Shown: piece after piece, positions 15,839 through 23,492 of the stretch
Numbering within the stretch: the first letter of the stretch is position 1
Layout: the number at the start of each line of letters is the position of its first letter
Assembly: GCA_038239195.1 (NCBI GenBank)
Contig: JBBSEZ010000007.1
Location: 1 to 61,945 of the forward strand
DNA: 61,945 nucleotides
Source of the DNA: JBBSEZ01 sp038239195
Lineage (GTDB): Bacteria > Planctomycetota > Planctomycetia > Gemmatales > Gemmataceae
Reading direction: 5' to 3'
Program-made: the position numbers and the translations under genes
The notes under the pieces: model-generated
The model's database searches: none
What the model saw: only the letters and a program-made list of their open reading frames with translations
Told to the model about the DNA's origin: nothing

Positions 15839-18382
15839 TCACTTCGCCGCAGGACTGCCCGGCGCGGCGGGCGCCGGGGGGCCGCTCTGCCGCAGGGCGT
15901 CGGAAGGCGTCGGCTCGCGCCACACGAACAGGATGATGAACTCGGTGCGCACGTGCGTTCCCCCGCCCGGCGCGGTGCCGGCGCCGTTGCGGGTGTTCAG
16001 CGTGTGCCAGGTGTCGCGTCCCGGCCCCGTGGGCCCTTCCGGGGCCTTGTCCTTCCCAACGGGCGCGGGATACCCCCCGCTGGTGGGTGGCCGGCCCACC
16101 ATGCCGCCCGGCGCGGGGTTGCCGGGCTGGGGAGGGACGCCCTTCTTGCCAGGCTCGCCTCCCGAAGCGCCGACGGGCCGGACCAGGGTGTCGAGCGTGG
16201 TGGCCCCGATGATCTCGAACGGCCCACGCACTTCCGCCGAGCGCGACTTGTGGTTGTAGAGCACCACGTGGCTGACGCGCTTCAGGATCGCCTTCTTGAT
16301 CGCCTCGTCGGCGTTCTTGGCCGTCCCGTCCGGGTCGGGTAGCGGGGCCCCCGGGGCCGGCGCCCCTCCCACTCCGCTTTTGGAGGTTGGAGCAACCGGT
16401 GCGCCCTTTGCCGGCGGCGCGGTCGAAGGCGCGAGGGCCACCTCCCCCGCTTTGGCGCGCTCGGCGATGTTGTTGAGCAGCGTGTGGCGGACGAACTGGT
16501 CGCCGTCGAGGTGGAACGTGTAGCCGCGCAGTTCGATCACCCAGCCCTTGCCCTCGGGGGGCTTGCCGTGCTGGTCCATCGGCCGGACGTACTCCGACTC
16601 GGTGCCGATCTTGAGGCGCACCTGCTCCCAGAAGCCCTTGAGGTCATCGCAGAAGCGCCCGTCGATGGCCGTGATGCGGAACTGGATCAGGTCGTCGATG
16701 CCCGGCGGCAAGGCGTCGTCGTCCTTCTCCGCCCCCTCTTTGGCGCCGGGCGGGGCGCCCTTCTTCTCCTCGGGGGTAAGCTTCTTGCCCCCGCCGGCCT
16801 TGGGCTTGTTGAACTCCTCGTACCACTTGAAGGCCATCTTCCCGCTGATGCGCTCGCCCTTGGACGGGTTGTCCCAGTACATCTCGCGGGCCTTCTTGCC
16901 CTTGTGCTTGCCCAGCGCCGAGACCTCGACGGTGGGCAAGTTGCTGCCGTCGGGTTGCGGGATGCAATCGCTGATGAACTTGTAGAGGGCGGCCCAGTTG
17001 AGGCGCTCGCCCTGCCCGGCGATGATGGCCCGGTAGTCCTTCTCTTCCTTGCTCGCCTTGGCCTTGGCCGCCGCCACCTTGGCGTTCTGGGCGTCGGCCC
17101 GCGTCTTGGCCTCCTTGGCGTCCTTGACCGCCTTCTGCACCGCCGCGCTGGTGTAGGCGCGCCCGTCGAGGAACGCCCCGAGGGCGACGCCGGCCAGCGC
17201 GAGCAGCAGGACGCCCGCGGCGGCCACCGCCCACGGCTTCTTGCCGCGCACCAGGCGCTCCATGCGGATCTCGCCCGGGAGCAGGTTGGTCCCCACGCGC
17301 CCGTGCTTGAGCCCCTGGAGGGCCAGCCCGTAAGCGGCCGCGAAGCTGAGGATGTTCTCCGTGTAAACCGGCGAGGAGAGCACGGTCTCCCCGCCCAGCC
17401 GCTCCAGTTTGGCGAGCTTGCGCACGTCGAGTTGGAGCTTTTCGGCGAGGAACCGCTGCAGGCCGGGCAACCGGAAGGCGTTCCCCAGGCCCACCATGTA
17501 CTCGATCTGGGCATCGCGGTGAGTGTTGGCGAAGTAGCCCAGCGAGCGCTGCACCTCGCCGACGAAGTCGTTGAGCACCGGCTTGAGGGCCGAGAGGATC
17601 TTCCTGAGCTCGGGCGACTTGGTGGCGTTGCGCTTCAAATGCTCGGCCTTGGCGAAGGTGAGCTTGAGGTCCTTGGTGAGGGCGCGCGTGAAGTGGTTGC
17701 CGCCCAGGGGGATCGGCCGCTGCCAGATGATGCGCCCGGCATCGGTGATGACGAGGTTGCTGCTGTCGGCGCCGATGTCGAGGGCTACCACGCAGCCCTT
17801 CTTCTCGCTCTCGTCGGCAGCGGCTTCGGGGCCGCGTTCGAGCAGGTCGTAGGAGATGTAGTTGCACAGCGCCAGGGGCGCCATCTGGATGAGGTGGACC
17901 TCGACGCCGACCTCCTTGAAGTGCTGCAGGTAGCGGTTGACCAGGTCGCGCTTCATGGCGAACAGGCCGATCTCGGTCTCCAGCGCGAAGCCATCGACGA
18001 CGTTGCTGGCGCCGATCTTCTGGTAGTCCCAGACGACCTCGTCGAGGTTGAAGGGGATCTGCTGCTTGGCCTCGAACTTGACGATGTCGGCGATCTTCTT
18101 TTCTTCGACGGGCGGGAGCTTGACGAAGCGGGCCAACCCACTCTGGCCGGGCACGCTGATGGCAACGGTGTCGCCGCGCAGCGAGTTGCGCGAGAGGAAG
18201 GTGTTGAGGGCCTCGCGGATGAGTTGATCGGGGTCGGCATCCGGTTGGCTGAGGATCTTGGGATATTCGACGTAATCGAAGGCGGTCGCGACGACTTCGC
18301 CGTCGAGGTCCTGGATGCGCAAGGCCTTGAGGGCACACTGACCCAGGTCAATGCCCCAGACGCCGGGCTGCTGTTTCGCCAT
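15839..18382 (-). CDS. pilM: PilM-type pilus assembly protein with a large membrane-anchored C-terminal extension
   Basis: 847 residues, more than twice the ~350 of a normal PilM. Residues 1 to about 350 are an actin-like ATPase of the PilM family: GIDLGQCALKALRI at 9-22, then VVALDIGADSSNLV as the second phosphate motif and a conserved 'PLGGNHFTRAL'. A membrane helix follows at about 380-402, then an Ala/Lys-rich coiled-coil stretch (about 405-445) and a periplasmic part with Pro/Gly-rich linkers. This layout equals PilM joined to a PilN-like protein in one chain; in most bacteria PilM binds the cytoplasmic tail of separate PilN. Start ATG 18382 follows GGGGGGAGGG. First gene of the set with the two membrane proteins downstream. 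Confidence 0.9.
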   Translation of the reverse strand: MAKQQPGVWGIDLGQCALKALRIQDLDGEVVATAFDYVEYPKILSQPDADPDQLIREALNTFLSRNSLRGDTVAISVPGQSGLARFVKLPPVEEKKIADIVKFEAKQQIPFNLDEVVWDYQKIGASNVVDGFALETEIGLFAMKRDLVNRYLQHFKEVGVEVHLIQMAPLALCNYISYDLLERGPEAAADESEKKGCVVALDIGADSSNLVITDAGRIIWQRPIPLGGNHFTRALTKDLKLTFAKAEHLKRNATKSPELRKILSALKPVLNDFVGEVQRSLGYFANTHRDAQIEYMVGLGNAFRLPGLQRFLAEKLQLDVRKLAKLERLGGETVLSSPVYTENILSFAAAYGLALQGLKHGRVGTNLLPGEIRMERLVRGKKPWAVAAAGVLLLALAGVALGAFLDGRAYTSAAVQKAVKDAKEAKTRADAQNAKVAAAKAKASKEEKDYRAIIAGQGERLNWAALYKFISDCIPQPDGSNLPTVEVSALGKHKGKKAREMYWDNPSKGERISGKMAFKWYEEFNKPKAGGGKKLTPEEKKGAPPGAKEGAEKDDDALPPGIDDLIQFRITAIDGRFCDDLKGFWEQVRLKIGTESEYVRPMDQHGKPPEGKGWVIELRGYTFHLDGDQFVRHTLLNNIAERAKAGEVALAPSTAPPAKGAPVAPTSKSGVGGAPAPGAPLPDPDGTAKNADEAIKKAILKRVSHVVLYNHKSRSAEVRGPFEIIGATTLDTLVRPVGASGGEPGKKGVPPQPGNPAPGGMVGRPPTSGGYPAPVGKDKAPEGPTGPGRDTWHTLNTRNGAGTAPGGGTHVRTEFIILFVWREPTPSDALRQSGPPAPAAPGSPAAK

Positions 18383-18747
18383 GAAGGGCCCTCCCCCCGC
18401 GAGAACGAAGACAGGAGAACGCGAGATAGGCTCGGAAACCGTAGGCACACCGTAACAGGGGACGGACGTGGTTGTCAACGGGCCGAGTTGCGCGGCTCGC
18501 GCGAATCGCCAGGCAAGCACGTCCATCCATCAGGAACAACCCGAACGGGAGCGGTTTCGTTGGCGCGCGAAAGGAAATGGGGTGAGCGGAGGGCTAGGCC
18601 TCCCGCTCGCCGGGGCGCGAAAAACGAAGACAGGAGGGAGCGGGCCGAGGGAGGTGTCGGCCGAGCTTCCCTCCTGGTCTGGGGGGCTTGTCGATTGCTT
18701 CGGTTTGAGGACGGGGGCATCGCGGGGTGGCGGGGAAGGCCCGACGC
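18383..18747. other. Upstream region of the PilM gene set, with a short direct repeat
   Basis: 365 bases before the minus-strand pilM start, expected to hold its promoter. The 14-mer AACGAAGACAGGAG occurs twice in direct orientation at 18404-18417 and 18623-18636. The first copy lies 22 bases from the start codon; a regulator site or a small duplication are both possible. No gene supported here. Confidence 0.4.
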
Positions 18748-19335
18748 TCACAGGTTGTCGCGCTTCTCTTCGACGAGGGCCCGGATGCGCTCGCCGAGCA
18801 GGGCGATGTCGAATGGCTTCTTGAACGCCTCGCTGTAGCCGTACTCCGTGAGGCCTTCGGGGTTGGGCTCGTCCTCGCTGGCGAGGGCGATGATGAGGGT
18901 CTCCTTGTACTGGTCGTTGCGGCGGAGGTTCTGGGCAATCTGCAGCGCCTCGCTGCGGCCCATGGCGAGATCGACGATGATGGTGTCGGGGTGGAAGCTC
19001 TCGGCCTGGATGCCGGCCTCGAACCCGCTGTGGGCCACCTCGTACCGGTAGTCTTCGTCGTCGGGCAGCATTTCCTTGAGGCGCTCGATGAACAGAGGCT
19101 CGGCGCCGATGATGAGGACTTTGTGCCACCCTTCTTCCTCCAGCTCGCCCAGGGGCATGCCGTGTTCTTTGAGGAAGCGGATGAGCTGTTCGCGTGGGAT
19201 GCGCCGGTCCTGACTCCCGGGGATGCGATAGCCGCGCAGCCGGCCGGAGTCGAACCACTTGCTGACCGTGCGCGGCGCGACCTTGCAGATCTTGGCGACC
19301 TGGCCGGTCGTAAACACCTTCCTTGCCGATTTCAT
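18748..19335 (-). CDS. HTH (excisionase/BldC-like) - receiver fusion regulator
   Basis: 195 residues from ATG 19335 (GGAGTG upstream). Residues 5-60 are a MerR/excisionase-type helix-turn-helix, with TTGQVAKICKVAPRTVSKW, a wing RLRGYRIPGSQDRRIP and a following helix. Residues 70-190 are a receiver with phospho-acceptor D122 in TIIVDLAMG, Ser in ALASED and Lys in FKKPFD. The usual acidic pair is reduced to a single Glu (LIIGAEP), so Mg2+ binding and phosphorylation may be altered. The DNA-binding domain before the receiver is the reverse of ordinary response regulators. It lies just upstream of, and on the same strand as, the PilM gene set, so control of pilus genes is a reasonable guess. Confidence 0.9.
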   Translation of the reverse strand: MKSARKVFTTGQVAKICKVAPRTVSKWFDSGRLRGYRIPGSQDRRIPREQLIRFLKEHGMPLGELEEEGWHKVLIIGAEPLFIERLKEMLPDDEDYRYEVAHSGFEAGIQAESFHPDTIIVDLAMGRSEALQIAQNLRRNDQYKETLIIALASEDEPNPEGLTEYGYSEAFKKPFDIALLGERIRALVEEKRDNL

Positions 19336-20039
19336 GGCAGGCACTCCATAACACGCAGGGCTAAGTCCCCTCCCCGGCCGGGTTGGCCGAGATCGCCGGG
19401 CCATCCCCGGCCGGGGAGCGTCCCGCCCGCCCCGACGCGCCCCCCCGTGGGGGGGACATAGGGAGGGCGCGTCTGAACCGGCCGGACGTGCCGGCACGGC
19501 GGGGGGCGGGGCGGCGGCGCGCGCTCGGTGGGGACTACGGGGGGCTCGAGCGCGCACGCAACGCCGCAACAGGCGGGCCAAGGGACAGCGCGGCCACCCT
19601 CCCTCCCGGCCTGCCCGAGGCGGCGCGCCGGGAGGATGGGGGGCGGATCGATCTACCGCCTTGGCTAGTGTGATAATCGGCAGCCGGCCCGCCCGGGATG
19701 AGAAATAGAACTCAACTTGGGGAGGTTCTGCCGGTTGGCCCTCCTGCGCCCGTTCCGCTCCTTGCCCCGGTTGCCGCTCGCGCGGCGAACACAAGGCGGG
19801 CGCGGCCCGGTCCCGGCAGGACCGACGTGCCGTAACTGCCGGACCTTTGGCCTGTTGCGCCGACGACGCCCGAGCTCGAGGTGCCTGTTGAAGGAGTGGC
19901 GTCGTCTGTCCGTTCCGCTCTCATTGTACCCCCCCGGACAAGGGGGAAATACGGATTCCGCCGCCGGCCGGTTCGCCCCATTTCGCAGGACCGCGCAGGC
20001 CAGCCAACTCGCTGTCCGATCGCGGTCCCGCGAAACGGG
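19336..20039. other. Long intergenic region
   Basis: 704 bases between the start of the HTH-receiver gene and the stop of the acetyltransferase gene (both minus). Frames here are Arg/Pro/Gly-rich without motifs. It includes very GC-rich runs, such as the C/G-rich block around 19430-19530, and a CCCCC/GGGGG mini-hairpin near 19930-19950. The promoter of the regulator gene should be here, but no convincing hexamer pair is visible. Confidence 0.4.
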
Positions 20040-20510
20040 CTAACTCAACCGCTTGCGAAAAGTCACCAGGTCGTCGCCGTCGGCGTAGCGGTCGGCGAGG
20101 ACCGCCCCGATCTCGTAGCCGTGCTTGAGGTAGAAGCGGCGCGTCGCGTCGTAGCTCGGCTGCGACGACGTCTCGATGAAGAGGATGCGGCCGTTGTGCC
20201 GGCGAATGTCGTCCTCCACGTGGCGCAGCAGGTCGCTGCCGATGCCCTTGGCCTGAATGTCGCGCTTGACGGCGATCCAGTAGAGGTCCCAGGTGCGATC
20301 GGTCATGCTGTCGGTCGCGTAGTAGGCGAAGCCGACGACCTGACCGTCGCGCTCGTCGGTGACGGCGAGATGGCCATAGGCGTGGTTGGTGGAATGGTAG
20401 TCGTCGAGGACCCCTTCGTGGGTCTCGACCTCGTGATGCTTGAAGACGCCCGTGCCCGCAGTCAGGGCCAGCAGGTGAGGCGTGTCGGCGGGGACGGTGG
20501 GACGGATCAT
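20040..20510 (-). CDS. GNAT family N-acetyltransferase
   Basis: 156 residues from ATG 20510 (MIRPTVPADTPHLLAL, the usual GNAT N-terminus); an upstream ATG at 20528 would add six residues. The acetyl-CoA loop is QAKGIGSDLL, preceded by LYWIAVKRDIQ, and the C-terminal 'ATRRFYLKHGYEIG' is the typical motif B. Cytoplasmic, full length for the family. Substrate (amine or peptide N-terminus) not predictable. It is divergent from the ceramidase-like gene. Confidence 0.9.
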   Translation of the reverse strand: MIRPTVPADTPHLLALTAGTGVFKHHEVETHEGVLDDYHSTNHAYGHLAVTDERDGQVVGFAYYATDSMTDRTWDLYWIAVKRDIQAKGIGSDLLRHVEDDIRRHNGRILFIETSSQPSYDATRRFYLKHGYEIGAVLADRYADGDDLVTFRKRLS

Positions 20511-20569
20511 GACGATTGGCGCTCGCATAAGGAGGAGGTGGCCGCGCGGCACGCCTTCCAGGCCCCCGG

Positions 20570-20599
20570 TTGCTCTCTGCCCGTGCGACCGTTTACAAT
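20570..20599 (+). promoter_or_regulatory. Candidate sigma-70-type promoter for the ceramidase-like gene
   Basis: TTGCTC (20570-20575) and TACAAT (20594-20599) are separated by 18 bases and lie about 45 bases upstream of the GTG start at 20644. This is the best hexamer pair that I noticed in an intergenic region of this window. Confidence 0.45.
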
Positions 20600-20643
20600 T
20601 TCTTCATGTTACCACTCCCCCCGCCCGGAAACGAGGTGCCGTC

Positions 20644-21924
20644 GTGAACGTCTTTGCCCGGTTGCTGCCGCTTCTCGCCGTGCTGGGGGCCGCCGGGCCC
20701 GCGCGGGCCGACGCGCTGCTAGCCGGCGCCGCCAAGATCGACGTCACCCCGCCCCCGGGGTACGCGATGTGGGGCTACGCCGCGCGGCGCGACGCGCCTT
20801 GCGTGGGGGTTAGCGACAAATTGCACGCGCGGGCCCTGGTGCTGGCCATCGGCGGGGAGCGGTTGGCCCTGGTCAGCCTCGATCTGGGCCGGCCGCCCAC
20901 GCGGGCCTCGTTCGCAACGATCCGGGCCCGCGTGAAGAAAGACGCCGCTGTCGATCATCTGTTCCTGGTCGCCTCGCACACGCATCACGGCCCGGTGCTG
21001 GAGGTCGATACCTGGCCCACCCCCCGCACGTCCTACGTCCGCGCCCTGGAGAAGAAGATCGGGGACGTCGTGGTCAGCGCCGCCAAGGGGCTCCAGCCGG
21101 CGCGCCTCGGGGTGGCCTCGAAGGAAACGGCCCTCAACCGCAACCGGCACTCGAAACGCCCGGGCGCTCCGGTCGATCGCGAGTTGCTGGTGCTGCGCGT
21201 GGAGGACGCTCGCGGCAAGGTGATCGCCCACGCGGTCAACTTCGCCGCCCACCCGACGATGCGCCCGGCGGGGACGCGGAAGTTCTCGGCCGACTACCCG
21301 GGCCCGCTGGCGGAACTGGTCGAGAAGGAGACGGCCGCCCCATGCCTGTTCCTGCAAGGGGCGAGCGGCGACCTCTCGCCCAAAGCGGACCGAATGAGCC
21401 CGGAGGCGTTTGGCCAGGCCGTGGGCCGCGAGGTGCTGGCGCTGGCCAAGGGCATCCGCTGCGCGGCCCCGGCGAAGCCGACCTTGCGGGGCCGCGAGGA
21501 GAACTTCAAGTTCGCCTGTCGCATCGACCTGGGCAATCCGGCGATCGTGACGGCGCTGGGCCTGGCGTTCTTCCCCGAACTGGTCGCCTTTTTCGAGCGC
21601 GAATATCGCGAGGGCGTGCGCCCCCGGTTGACAACGGCGCTGCTCGACGGGCGCATCGGCTTCGTGGGCGTGTCGGGAGAACTGTTCTGCGGACACGCGC
21701 TGGCGCTGAAGAAACGGGCCCGGCTGGAGCACCTGTTCGTGTTCGGGCTGTGCAACGACTACCAGCAATATCTACCGACCATCGAGGCGCTGAGCGAGGG
21801 CGGCTATGGGACGCAGACCTACGTATCTCCGGCGGGATTCGGCGCCGGGGAGCGGATGATGGATCGGGCGTTGATCCACCTGTTCCAGATGCGCGGAAAG
21901 TTGCGCGAACCGAAGAAGTTTTGA
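20644..21924 (+). CDS. Neutral/alkaline non-lysosomal ceramidase-like secreted enzyme
   Basis: 426 residues from GTG 20644, with GAGGTG seven bases upstream and a clear signal peptide (about 1-22, ending GPARA). The mature start 'AGAAKIDVTPPPGYAMWGY' and the zinc-site motif ASHTHHGP (H112, H114, H115) are characteristic of the N-terminal catalytic domain of neutral ceramidases (PF04734); 'HPTMRP' and 'QGASGDLSP' are further family elements. It lacks the C-terminal Ig-like domain of full ceramidases. In planctomycetes such proteins are common and the true substrate is uncertain: a lipid amide or another amide hydrolysed outside the cytoplasm. Confidence 0.88.
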   Translation: MNVFARLLPLLAVLGAAGPARADALLAGAAKIDVTPPPGYAMWGYAARRDAPCVGVSDKLHARALVLAIGGERLALVSLDLGRPPTRASFATIRARVKKDAAVDHLFLVASHTHHGPVLEVDTWPTPRTSYVRALEKKIGDVVVSAAKGLQPARLGVASKETALNRNRHSKRPGAPVDRELLVLRVEDARGKVIAHAVNFAAHPTMRPAGTRKFSADYPGPLAELVEKETAAPCLFLQGASGDLSPKADRMSPEAFGQAVGREVLALAKGIRCAAPAKPTLRGREENFKFACRIDLGNPAIVTALGLAFFPELVAFFEREYREGVRPRLTTALLDGRIGFVGVSGELFCGHALALKKRARLEHLFVFGLCNDYQQYLPTIEALSEGGYGTQTYVSPAGFGAGERMMDRALIHLFQMRGKLREPKKF

Positions 21925-21975
21925 CGCAGGCCCCATTTAGCCGCCCCGCTTGCGGGGCGTGCCGGGAGCGCCCCG

Positions 21976-22716
21976 ATGGCGAAGCGAGCGAAGGTGACCG
22001 AGGATGAGTGGGGCGTTTGCGCCGATCCCCTGGTCATGCTGAAGAATTTGAGCGGCAAGGTGAGCCGGCGCAAGTTACGGCTCTTCGCCTGCGCCGCCTG
22101 CCGGCGCGCCGAGCAATGGATGACGGACGAAAGGAGCCGGGTCGCCCTCGACGTGGCGGAGAGGCAAGCCGACGGCCTTGCCAGCGAGGGCGAGGTGCGC
22201 GAGGCGCGTTCCCGAGCCCAGGCGGCCGCCGCGGACGCCCACGCCTTTTACGCCACCCGGGAGGAAGCGTCTTACGGACCGGCGTATGCGGCCTTCAATG
22301 CCGCGGGGGCCGCCGCCGAGGTGCTGAAAGTGCGCACGAGCACGCCGATCTGCCTCGCCGCCTACGCCGTGGCCGGCGCTGAGCACGCCCCCGGCCCGGA
22401 GGAGGCCGTCGACGATGCGTTCCGGACCGCATTCAAGATGGAAGACGCGGAACAGGCGAAACTGCTGCGCGACGTCGTCGGCAACCCGTTCCGCCCCGCC
22501 GCCATCGAACCAACGTGGCGCACGTGGAACGAGGGCATCATTCCGGGGCTAGCGCAGGCCATTTACGAGGAGAGGGCGTTTGACCGCTTGCCGATCCTGG
22601 CCGACGCGCTCGAAGAGGCGGGTTGCGCCGACGCGGCGATCCTGAACCACTGCCGCCGGCCGGGCGGGCACGTGCGCGGGTGTTGGGTGGTTGATCTGGT
22701 TCTGGGGCGGGAGTGA
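21976..22716 (+). CDS. Gemmataceae-type paralogous family protein of unknown function
   Basis: 246 residues. The pattern 'EDEWGVCADPLVMLKNL', then SRRKLRLFACAACRR with DERSRVALDVAERQADG, an Ala-rich middle of variable length, and the C-terminal 'LADALEEAGCADAAIL' and GGHVRGCWVVDLVLG is a family I recognise as present in many copies in Gemmata-like genomes; function unknown. The Ala-rich middle (about 75-115) is where paralogues usually vary. No signal peptide. A small CCCCGC/GCGGGG stem precedes the start, in the 51-base gap after the ceramidase-like gene. Confidence 0.85.
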   Translation: MAKRAKVTEDEWGVCADPLVMLKNLSGKVSRRKLRLFACAACRRAEQWMTDERSRVALDVAERQADGLASEGEVREARSRAQAAAADAHAFYATREEASYGPAYAAFNAAGAAAEVLKVRTSTPICLAAYAVAGAEHAPGPEEAVDDAFRTAFKMEDAEQAKLLRDVVGNPFRPAAIEPTWRTWNEGIIPGLAQAIYEERAFDRLPILADALEEAGCADAAILNHCRRPGGHVRGCWVVDLVLGRE

Positions 22717-22908
22717 GCGCTCGAGCGGCGATCATCATCTCAACCATCCGTGTTCCCCACGGGGCCCGATGTCGCCTCACGCGATAGGATGATAAGGCAG
22801 CGCCCGCTCAGGGAAGTTGTGTGTGTGCGGCGCGCAATGCAATCTCATTGTGCAGGGAGCGGGCGAGATGTACGCGGCCCCTTTCCAATCGGTGAAGAGG
22901 CAAAGGAA

Positions 22909-22938
22909 GAGGGCCGCCCCGCTCGCGGGGCGGCCCTC
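22909..22938 (-). terminator. Rho-independent terminator
   Basis: Perfect 14-bp arms GAGGGCCGCCCCGC (22909-22922) and its complement (22925-22938) with a 2-base loop. Read on the minus strand it is followed by TTCCTTTGCCTCTT, so it fits as the terminator of the small minus-strand gene ending at 22977. Confidence 0.75.
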
Positions 22939-22976
22939 TCGAACCCTCTCGCCGCGCACGGACGTCAGGGCAAGAA

Positions 22977-23330
22977 CTACCAGGTCGAGGGCGGCGAACA
23001 CTGCAAGCCGGTGACGACGCCGGTTTGCGGGACGGGGGCCCCGGGGTTGAGCCCGTTCAGGGTGCCTACCGGGACGCGGTCCGGCCCGTACAGATGCACG
23101 GCGGGAATGCGCGGGTCAAACTTCCACCCGCCGGACGTGGAGCTGGCGGGCGGGATGAGGCTATAGCAGAAGAAGCTTTGCCCGCCGGTGAGGTTCGGCA
23201 GCCCGACCCAGGTGCCATCGCGGCACAGCGCGAACGCCGACGCGAAGCGGTCCGCGATGCCGACCGTCCCCAGCGGGACGCGCATCCGAGGGCCGGGGAA
23301 GAACCCCACGGGTTGCAGGCGGGCGGTCAT
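22977..23330 (-). CDS. Small hypothetical protein; start uncertain, possibly 5'-truncated
   Basis: From ATG 23330 the product is 117 residues beginning MTARLQPVGFFPGP and containing 'GTVGIADRFASAFALCRDG' and 'QSFFCYSLIPPAS'. Third codon positions are strongly G/C here and the composition is protein-like. The same coding bias continues upstream in frame to about 23420 ('YPEGLSHLPGHARSTPG'), where the only start is a TTG at 23492, directly after the stop of the glycosidase gene. Either translation is coupled to that gene through the TTG, or the gene has lost its 5' end. A strong terminator follows. No known domain recognised. Confidence 0.55.
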   Translation of the reverse strand: MTARLQPVGFFPGPRMRVPLGTVGIADRFASAFALCRDGTWVGLPNLTGGQSFFCYSLIPPASSTSGGWKFDPRIPAVHLYGPDRVPVGTLNGLNPGAPVPQTGVVTGLQCSPPSTW

Positions 23331-23492
23331 GCCCGCCGCGAGGCGCGTCGGCAAGAGGGGCCCGTCCGCCCCGGGCGTGGACCGGGCGTGGCCGGGGAGA
23401 TGGGACAGGCCCTCCGGGTACGTGGATGAGGGGAGACGACGCGCGCCGGGCCGCCGAGGTGCCCGGCGGCAGGTGCCTCGCGTTCGCGCCAA

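Noticed and set aside
16484..18838. Long plus-strand open frame opposite pilM
   Set aside because: Mirror of the pilM coding frame; repetitive Val/Leu/Asp/Gly composition and no domain.
19383..19673. Possible small gene upstream of the HTH-receiver regulator
   Set aside because: Composition dominated by Arg, Pro, Gly and Ala; typical of random GC-rich DNA.
18748..19794. Longer version of the HTH-receiver protein starting at 19794
   Set aside because: The extra 153 residues are Arg/Pro-rich without fold; the ATG at 19335 has a ribosome-binding site and begins the HTH domain.
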